DNA from: Sacculina carcini
Lineage: Eukaryota > Arthropoda > Thecostraca > Sacculinidae
Assembly (NCBI GenBank): GCA_916048095.2
Contig: OU696584.1
Location: 1,027,501-1,091,500, forward strand
Length of the DNA: 64,000 nucleotides
Direction: 5' to 3'
Below are positions 53,256 to 64,000 of the stretch, piece after piece (position 1 is the first letter of the stretch; every line of letters starts with the position of its first letter). The position numbers and the translations under genes are program-made. The notes below the pieces were generated by a model. It worked only from the letters and a program-made list of their open reading frames with translations. It was not told the DNA's origin and did no database searches.

Positions 53256-56235
53256 GAACACAAACATATATATTTCATGAAAGATGCCAATTCTTGTGCA
53301 TGCCTGTTATTTTCGTTTCTACCCATGGGTAGAGCAGCTGAAAATACCAACAATAAACAAGAAAATGATAAAGATACGAAAATATACTGTATATGCAACA
53401 TGTAATGTAATAATAAACATGCATTAAATCATAGATGAACATGACGTACGATAACAAATGACGAAATGAAATTACAACTGGTCGCTATTATAGGAGTGTG
53501 ATGTGTTCATATATTTCACATGATATCTACATTTATGGCTTAATTTGTATCTATATACACTATTACGTGTATTTTTCAGCGGCCAATGCGGCAAATACGT
53601 GCCTGATAATGAAAACTTCTGCAACAACCCCAATTGCACAGGTAAATCATATCATTAATCTCTATCTATCATCTATCTCTATCTATCTATCTATCTAACT
53701 ATCTACTATCTTTCTATATATCTATGCATCATCTATCTCTATCTATCTATCATCTCTATCTATCATCTATCTCTATCTACTATAATCTATCTCTATCTAT
53801 CTATCTATCTACTATAATCTATCTCTATCTATCTATCATCTCTATCTATCATCTATCTCTATCTATCTATCTATCTATCTACTATAATCTATCTCTATCT
53901 ATCGATCTATCTATATACTATTATATATCTACCTATCTGTAGTCAATATGTAGTGTTTGTAATCAATATGTAGTGTTTGTAGTCAATGTGTAGTGTTTGT
54001 AGTCAATATGTAGTGTTTGTAGTCAATATGTAGTGTTTGTAGTCAATATGTAGTCAGTGTTTGTAGTCAATATGTAATGTTTGTAGTCAATATGTAGTGT
54101 TTGTAGTCAATATGTAGTGTTTGTAGTCAATATGTAATGTTTGTAGTCAATATGTAGTGTTTGTAGTCCATACATAGTGTTTGTAGTCAATATGTAATGT
54201 TTGTAGTCAATATGTAGTGTTTGTAGTCAATATGTAGTGTTTGTAGTCAATATGTAATGTTTGTAGTCAATATGTAGTGTTTGTAGTCAATATGTAATGT
54301 TTGTAGTCAATATGTAGTGTTTGTAGTCCATATATAGTGTTTGTAGTCAATATGTAATGTTTGTAGTCAATATGTAGTGTTTGTAGTCAATATGTAGTGT
54401 TTGTAGTCAATATGTAGTGTTTGTAGTCAATATGTAGTGTTTGTAGTCAATATGTAGTGTTTGTAGTCAATATGTAATGTGTGTAGTCAATGTGTAGTCA
54501 ATATGTAGTGTTTGTAGTCAATATGTAATGTGTGTAGTCAATGTGTAGTCAATATGTAGTGTTTGTAGTCAATATGTAGTGTTTGTAGTCAATATGTAGT
54601 GTTTGTAGTCAATATGTAGTGTTTGTAGTCAATATGTAGTGTTTGTAGTCAATGTGTAGTCAATATGTAGTGTTTGTAGTCGATTTGTCCAGTAGTGCAC
54701 GACTCTGATCTATGTCAGTTGAGATGGCACAACCAGTTGACACAAATGACACACGACAACTCACACACACACAACATAAGTGTCAGGTGAACAAATATAA
54801 AACAAAACATACAAAAACTACAACCAACATAAAAACAAATAAAAACCACAATTAATCCAATTGGAAAAAAACAAAAAGATAACATAACCGAAAATCGAAT
54901 TGCATGTGTATGTAAATGTGTGTGTATATATGTACATGTATGTGTACGTGAATGTATGTGTGTGTGTGTATATGGTAGCGAGTGGCGACTCGCCCGTGTC
55001 AGAAATGTCTGTGAGAGTGGATGTGGCTGACCACACAGGAGGACTGCACGCACTATCGCTCACCGCTAAGACTGCCGAACACGCTCTCAAAACCACTGTA
55101 CAACACAAACACACACACATGGACAACACTATCAAACATGCAAATCACAGTCAATAGCGCAAACAATACAGTCTAAATAGAACTGGATAATTAGAATTCA
55201 ATAGCAAGGGATCGCCGTGGATATTATTCAGAGAGATAACGCATAGTGAAAACACAAGGTGTCCACACATAACTTATCAACGCTAACTGGTGATATATTG
55301 GCATTGCACATTGAACCAAGGTGAATATTCAAAGATCTGACACAGTACTCACAAGACATACGTGCAAATAGCTGCTGTTTGATGAGACATAAGATTTGGC
55401 GTCCATTTATCAAATACAAATGGTAAATCAATATAACAGAGTCATTTATGGACACAAAAATACAATCTAGAAGCGACGCAAATAGTATCTTGTGTCGGCA
55501 GATATCAGAATTGGAGGCGATGAGTGAGACAGAGAGAACTGAGCTGGCCAATACGTGGCTAATGGAACATGTCAAGGTGAGGCGCATCCCATCAACACGT
55601 CATTGAACTCACTCACAATTTAACCTGGGTTCTATTGCACCCCAGGGATTCGGTGAGTCAGTTTCAGTGGTTCGGCAGTTTGGTTCAATCACTAGTATGA
55701 TTCGTGACGTCAAAATCTGCTTGGTCATCATTGGCTGCAGTTAATCACGCCACATCGCTTGGTCTTGATATCTGTGCTGCAAGCAACTCGGTCCACTCAG
55801 TAGTAGCATACTTGTGTGACTATCTTGATCGTACGTGATTTGTTATTTTTCTTATAATACTTCAAACACAAGTAGTTCGATGAATGCATGTATGGAACTA
55901 ATGGTGTTCATTATTCCAATAAGGTTGGGAACCACTGGTCTAACACCCACTGTCTATATAACCATTGCTCTCATGGTGCCAGCTCCATGTCATGTTCAAA
56001 TTACCTCAGGCAACGTGCTTCTATGCCGAACCAAACCATCTTCCGACTAATTGAGAGATAAATATTGGGCTCATGTGAGAAGACGCTGTTATACATAAAC
56101 CTACCAGCAACAGCTTGTAAGTTGCATTGGAAACTGTTGTGTGTTGTGTGTTTGTCGCAGATGTGGATAAGATACCAGACCAGAGACAACGGCAAACTTG
56201 TGTTCCGCATCGTCAAAATGGAACAAACCACTTAG
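41035..56235 (+). CDS. MEIOB: MEIOB, meiosis-specific OB-fold ssDNA-binding protein
   Basis: Eleven exons: 41035-41152, 43589-43720, 45731-45806, 46493-46715, 48270-48423, 49248-49448, 50296-50476, 53580-53641, 54979-55097, 55502-55576, 56161-56235. All phases agree and give 471 aa, in the range of human MEIOB. An RPA1-like protein that, with SPATA22, binds ssDNA in meiotic recombination. Landmarks: exon 2 [14 protein letters not shown] (human FSFTIRDS..NAASWG); exon 5 [18 protein letters not shown] and SNGWTPWQT; exon 7 [10 protein letters not shown]; exons 7-8 zinc-ribbon [18 protein letters not shown]; exon 9 [16 protein letters not shown] (human IDLTDHTGTLHSCSLT); exon 10 [14 protein letters not shown]. 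Exon 7 carries ten consecutive Asn codons. The exon 6 acceptor (TGTGTGTCAG) and exon 7 acceptor (GAAG) are unusual. Intron 7 contains MRM2 on the other strand. Confidence 0.9.
41270..41779 (+). mobile_element. 3' remnant of a non-LTR retrotransposon, MEIOB intron 1
   Basis: Reads [20 protein letters not shown] then [28 protein letters not shown] and [16 protein letters not shown]. After a frameshift near 41670 it continues [21 protein letters not shown] to a stop. The pattern LPxLEYCxxVWxSAADxHLKLLDRVV...CMLYKI is the C-terminal region of a common CR1/L2/RTE-like family. The frameshift and missing RT core show it is dead. Confidence 0.8.
41950..42310. repeat. Tandem repeat of about 30-33 bp, MEIOB intron 1
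   Basis: At least seven units of TTATTGAATCATATTTATT followed by a variable TTGTTGTTGCTG spacer. The spacer lengths vary in steps of three. Downstream, (TAA)n at 42518-42538 ends the retroelement tail at 42380-42540. Confidence 0.9.
44045..44165. mobile_element. Repeat family A 3' end, MEIOB intron 2
   Basis: Shares GCGCCTGTGCTTAAATATGTG and ATGAAATATATGTTG..TTGTTG with the end of the element at 2825-3232. Confidence 0.6.
45222..45412. mobile_element. hAT-like MITE, CAGTGGCG family, MEIOB intron 2
   Basis: The right end GACGACGCCACTG is the inverse of the family start CAGTGGCG. The interior has AATCCTGATCTTGAATATTC and TTCGCCAGGCTTCGCAAC. It is in the same intron as weaker fragments near 45895-46030 (intron 3 side). 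Confidence 0.6.
46390..46481. repeat. (CG)n(TG)n alternating tract just before MEIOB exon 4
   Basis: About 24 bases of alternating CG pass directly into about 65 bases of TG (one TA) and end 12 bases before the exon 4 acceptor. Alternating pyrimidine-purine of this length, with a CG block, is the classical Z-DNA-forming sequence type. Confidence 0.9.
46825..47319 (+). mobile_element. Penelope-like element, RT C-terminal remnant, MEIOB intron 4
   Basis: Reads [20 protein letters not shown], then [46 protein letters not shown] and NNVRPTE. Penelope-like RTs carry F.D.....L.FLDVLV, VYRKPTNTGRYL and NGYP in that order, and the Neptune-like branch has LYYRNQM.S.YK.(D/E)E (family knowledge). The catalytic RT core and GIY-YIG domain are absent, so it is a 5'-truncated remnant ending at TGA. 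Confidence 0.8.
48708..48945. mobile_element. hAT-like MITE with 8-bp duplication, MEIOB intron 5
   Basis: The left end CAGTGGCGAATCCAGAG is inverted at the right end as CTCTGGATCCGCCAGTG. The flanks are CATTGATG and CATTGATC, an 8-bp target duplication with one change. This is the best-preserved member of the CAGTGGCG family here. A second, decayed member follows at about 49010-49215. Confidence 0.85.
50851..53151 (-). CDS. MRM2: Mitochondrial rRNA 2'-O-methyltransferase, FtsJ/RrmJ family
   Basis: Four exons on the minus strand: 53151-53003, 52594-52467, 51835-51559, 51043-50851; 248 aa, human MRM2 is 246. Transfers a methyl group from SAM to a uridine ribose in the A-loop of mitochondrial large-subunit rRNA. 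Visible: a mitochondrial targeting N-terminus, [12 protein letters not shown] (human LWLTRHLRDPFV), the SAM motif [13 protein letters not shown], and the RrmJ K-D-K-E tetrad in [22 protein letters not shown] and NSSELYIL. All four residues are present, so it should be active. An in-frame ATG at 53184 would add 11 residues; the inner ATG gives the better length. The exon 2 donor is GT ACC, with an alternative donor about 30 bases on. The whole gene lies inside MEIOB intron 7 on the opposite strand, and a hAT MITE lies in its own intron 2. Confidence 0.93.
51290..51535. mobile_element. hAT-like MITE, CAGGGGTTCTT family, flanking MRM2 exon 3
   Basis: Left end CAGCCCCTGGTTTAATTGACA, right end GGTTAAGAAGCCCTG. 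The same right-end block (ACAGGAATC.TC.CGCC..AAGAACCCCTG) recurs at about 25256-25335 and, degenerate, at 49620-49880. Lies in MRM2 intron 3, which is also MEIOB intron 7. Confidence 0.55.
51989..52363. mobile_element. hAT MITE with perfect 8-bp target duplication
   Basis: The left end CAGTGTTTCTCAAAGTGG and right end AACGTTGAAAAACACTG are inverted repeats. Both sides carry GGTTAGAA exactly. The interior is non-coding and matches 12219-12678. The intact duplication suggests a relatively recent insertion, into MRM2 intron 2. Confidence 0.92.
53655..53935. repeat. (ATCT)n tetranucleotide tract, MEIOB intron 8
   Basis: Long run of ATCT/CTAT units with longer periodic blocks (ATCATCTATCTCTATC and TACTATAATCTATCTC) showing higher-order duplication. 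ORFs of Ser-Ile-Tyr-Leu repeats are artefacts. Confidence 0.95.
53941..54685. repeat. 20-bp minisatellite, MEIOB intron 8
   Basis: About 37 copies of GTAGTCAATATGTAGTGTTT. Variants carry TAATG in place of TAGTG, TGTGT in place of ATGT, or CCATA in place of CAATA, in a recurring order. This suggests duplication of multi-unit blocks. It adjoins the ATCT tract. Confidence 0.97.
55630..55937. mobile_element. hAT-type MITE, truncated sister of 23957-24272, MEIOB intron 10
   Basis: Matches over TGGTCATCATTGGCTGCAG, AATCACGCCACATCGCTTGG and GTCCACTCAGTAGTAGC. Right end AAGGTTGGGAACCACTG. The left terminus (CAGTGGTTCTTAACC) is altered. Confidence 0.8.
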
Positions 56236-58119
56236 ATTGATGGTGCAAAAGCAGTTCGACGTTATTTCAATATGTTCCTGTCATTTGTCTATGATTTCGA
56301 TGGCATATTTCGTTATTTAATTGTGTATTGTATTTATTGGCAGTACTTGGACTTGCAATACAGCGTTAGAAAATGGCCAAAACAAATATAACTGGCATAT
56401 GGAGTTGTAATATATACCATTTTATCATGAATGATAATATTTTCCAGGGTTACACTCCAAATGAAATGACAGCAATGTCACCAAGATATAGAAACACACA
56501 CAAACACCCGGACCATACAAATTGATTCCTTCCGGCGTTTCGGCAGTAGGTAACAGTCTGTGAGTGTAGTGCAGGAATCCCAATGTTGCTAGAATGGCTA
56601 CGTCATTATTTGCATCAATTATTAGCCACAAGTTTTCTATTAGGATAATATTTATTAAGATATTATAATCACCGTGCATATATACACATTTTTTCTAGGC
56701 TTCCTCATTTTCTAGGCATTTTCCAGGTATAGCCCAATTGCCGCAGAGCGGGTTTCGTGTGCGCGCAGCCGTGCAGTTTCTGTGCTGGCCGTGACTACGA
56801 TAACCCGTGTGGCGGCGGTGTGCCAGCCGGGATAATGCGTAATTATCATCATAGGCTTCCTCATGAACAAATGTGTCAGTGAGATTGACCACACGGCTCA
56901 TGCCTACTATGCCATGAATTGCGAGATAAATGTTGGATGTCGCCCGAATAAATAAAGCCCGTAGATCTCTACAGCTTGCGACATTATTCTAAGCTTTGTC
57001 CAACACTGAGATCTCCAATTATATATTACTGCAATTCAATAGCTACCAGATGAGAGTGTATCATACTTATAAGCCACACACAACATATACTATGTCACCA
57101 TGAAAACACAAGATAAGAATGAGCCCGGATTGATCGATGCGGCAAGATATTGAACAATAGTATAAAAATCTCCATACAACAATGTATTTGTATGGCGCTC
57201 ACAAACATCACAAGTGCGGAAACCAACAAGTGATTGAACAATAACGGTAAACGATATCAGGATGTGCGAGAAAAAATAGAAAATACACAGGTCGACAGAA
57301 TTAAAGAAATTAGATATGAGACAGATAAAAAGACAATCATAAGATGATATTCATAAGCAGATGGATTATATACTTCCTATCTAATTCAACTAAATATTTT
57401 ACACGCAACACGTTTATTTCACGCAAAAAGTGAAGAACAAAAGTTGCAATAACGATTTTCAGGACGTAAGACTTGTCTTAACCACATAAACTAGATACCT
57501 TTAATCAACGAAACTTTTCATTTCCGGCTGCAAAAGTAGATCATTTGCTTAATATGTCAACATTCACAACACCTCACATTTGCATAAAATGCCGAACTAA
57601 GATGAGGACATGTGTATATTTATACCAGTTTGGCCGCAAATAGAAGTATATTTGGCGCCATATATATAATATTTGTATAGAATCATATCGTCAAGAAATT
57701 TTACGAACAACTCAATTATTTTTAGCGATACATTTGGGTGATCTTAAAGTTTTTCGTTATCAAATTTGTGTATCAAGATTATTAAGTGCTTGATTTGCTG
57801 TACACACAAAAATCCAAAAACTAAAATCTCCGTAATTTGCTCACTGCAATTTTAAACGGTTCATCATGAACTTACCTTGAAAACTCTAGAAATCATTGGG
57901 AATTTTTTTGCTTCAGTCTGCTGGAATATTGAAACATAAAAGTTTAAATAATTTAGAACGATAATATTGTAATATTAAAGTGTTCAATTTTTTTCCTTTA
58001 ATTGATGAGTAAATGTAAATAATGTAATTCACTGTTAAATATTCGAGTTTTATCAATTTTAATATCGGTTTATCGGTTTTCTTGGGTTCTCTAGGCAGCG
58101 GTCACGCAGTAACAGGCAG
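56236..58119. other. MEIOB 3' flank and gap before IFT27
   Basis: Two overlapping AATAAA signals lie at 56947-56956 and might serve MEIOB. A 68-codon minus-strand ORF (56901-56695, MSRVVNLTDTFVHEEAYDDN...) has protein-like composition but no recognised family; see findings. The remainder (57000-58080) is AT-rich with no supported feature. Confidence 0.4.
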
Positions 58120-58133
58120 GTTGTCATGGCAAC
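58120..58133 (+). promoter_or_regulatory. RFX X-box motif upstream of IFT27
   Basis: GTTGTCATGGCAAC fits the X-box consensus GTNRYC-N(1-3)-RGYAAC as an inverted repeat with a 2-base spacer. It ends 122 bases before the IFT27 ATG, in the range usual for ciliary genes controlled by RFX factors. Confidence 0.8.
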
Positions 58134-58254
58134 GGCGTGGCTGTTAACAAAACAAAAGCCGCCATGTCGCCAGTCAGGAAGTCCATCAGAACAGCGTTCA
58201 AGTGAAATGTTCTTGGATTTGCACATATTATAAAGGTTCATCAAATGATCCAGT

Positions 58255-62944
<4,690 letters not shown>

Positions 62945-62949
62945 TTGCA

Positions 62950-62955
62950 AATAAA
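62950..62955 (+). terminator. IFT27 polyadenylation signal
   Basis: AATAAA six bases after the stop codon. It would give a very short 3' untranslated region if used. Confidence 0.6.
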
Positions 62956-63916
62956 ATGATTGATGATTGATGATGATTGCTGGAATCCTGTAGGATTGGG
63001 TTTATCAATACATGTTTGACAGTGTGTTTGAAGAATGCTTGTCATCTCGTTCAGCAGTCATATTGTAGCATAACTCATATAGCACTTCATTACTCACAAT
63101 TATGTCCAAAAATACACGCACACCACAAACGTACATACCGTTTCATTCATCTGCAAATTTAGAACACCGTGTGATTCACGCATACACACAGACACACAAA
63201 CACATACGTGTATGCAAGATAATGTCACACATTGGAACCTATAAATAAAGCTATTTATGTACACGGATTATTCACCGCTGATTTTACTCTTCATATATAA
63301 GCCGCTGTTTCGAATGAATAAAGGACTTGACTTGTTTGACTTGACTTGACAGATCGTGTTCATCGTCATAAGAGTCAACAATATGTTTCCTTGCCATACC
63401 ATTTTAGTAAAGTGTTAGTGGGTGTGATACTGTAAGTGTGTGTATGTGTCTGTATGTGATTATTAGTGTGTTTCATAATTTTTACACTGCTCCAAATAAA
63501 TAGAACTGCCATGTCATTATATTAGTTTACATGTCGCACTTTGACTTAAACATTTTCTAATCAAGATATAAAGTTGTAAAAACACAGAACAGACAATAAT
63601 AGTATCGTATATTTAATGTTAACTCAATTTGTTATGTACACATAAGTACTTTGGTAAATTTAATTAAATATTGTCCATTTAAATGAGTTTTTGAAAACAC
63701 ATTTTTATCAAACGACACATTTATTGTCAAGCACCCAAATTGAAACAGGAGCTGTCGGCGTTTTCAGCTGATAAGCTGAAGTTAGGATGGGCGTTGAATA
63801 GCTTGAAACAATTATCCCAGACACAAGAAATACAAGTGATGTGTACCGCCTAGGTGTCGAATATAAATCACTCTTCTACCAACCTTCACAACTCCTCACC
63901 TACTTTTCTACTGGGC

Positions 63917-63966
<50 letters not shown>

Positions 63967-64000
63967 CACACACACACACACCTGGGTTTTCAGTCTTACA
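62956..64000. other. Region downstream of IFT27, no gene seen
   Basis: AT-rich. A block at 63110-63250 (CACACGTACATAC.., CTGCAAATTTAGAACACCGTGTGA) resembles 17700-17880, so it is probably an interspersed repeat. A CA array lies at 63921-63982. No supported coding segment before the window ends. Confidence 0.4.

Noticed and set aside
53941-54685. CRISPR array
   Set aside because: Direct repeats with no unique spacers, inside an intron of an animal gene; a minisatellite.

Overview
This is an animal nuclear genome window, probably from an invertebrate. Genes are split by GT-AG introns. Recognisable products are typical of ciliated, sexually reproducing metazoans: casein kinase 1 delta/epsilon, IFT27, MEIOB, a peripherin/ROM1-type tetraspanin, mitochondrial MRPL35 and MRM2. 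More than half of the window is interspersed or tandem repeat: tRNA-derived SINEs, hAT-type and TACCGTA-ended MITEs, non-LTR and Penelope-like retrotransposon remnants, and very many CA/TG tracts. The sequence does not let me name the phylum. Nothing is prokaryotic: no operon, CRISPR array or intact insertion sequence was seen.

Layout. 0-8.2 kb is repeats with no gene I can support. 8.2-10.1 kb is a secreted, cysteine-rich protein with a somatomedin-B domain (+). 10.1-20.3 kb holds MITEs, a retrotransposon remnant, two small signal-peptide plus single-membrane-segment proteins (-) and one decayed ORF. 20.9-30.2 kb is a nine-exon tetraspanin of the peripherin type with a huge extracellular loop (+). 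32.5-37.9 kb is a seven-exon CK1 delta/epsilon kinase (+) whose second intron contains an uninterrupted CA tract of 1457 bases. 39.4-39.95 kb is single-exon MRPL35 (-). 41.0-56.2 kb is an eleven-exon MEIOB (+), and the four-exon rRNA methyltransferase MRM2 (-) lies wholly inside MEIOB intron 7. 58.3-62.9 kb is IFT27 (+), with a consensus RFX X-box 122 bases upstream of its start codon.

The exon models were built by hand from splice-site dinucleotides, reading phase and remembered family conservation. For CK1, MEIOB and MRM2 all exon phases agree and predicted lengths (408, 471 and 248 aa) match the family. In the tetraspanin the exon 4/5 junction is uncertain. In IFT27 about 7-8 residues (switch I region) are not located.

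The most interesting pattern is in intron architecture. On the coding strand, many introns have TG repeats just before the acceptor, and several also have CA repeats just after the donor. These ends are complementary and could pair to loop the intron. The genes do not form one pathway. MRPL35 and MRM2 both serve the mitochondrial large ribosomal subunit, IFT27 and probably the peripherin-like protein relate to cilia or membrane specialisation, and MEIOB is meiotic.
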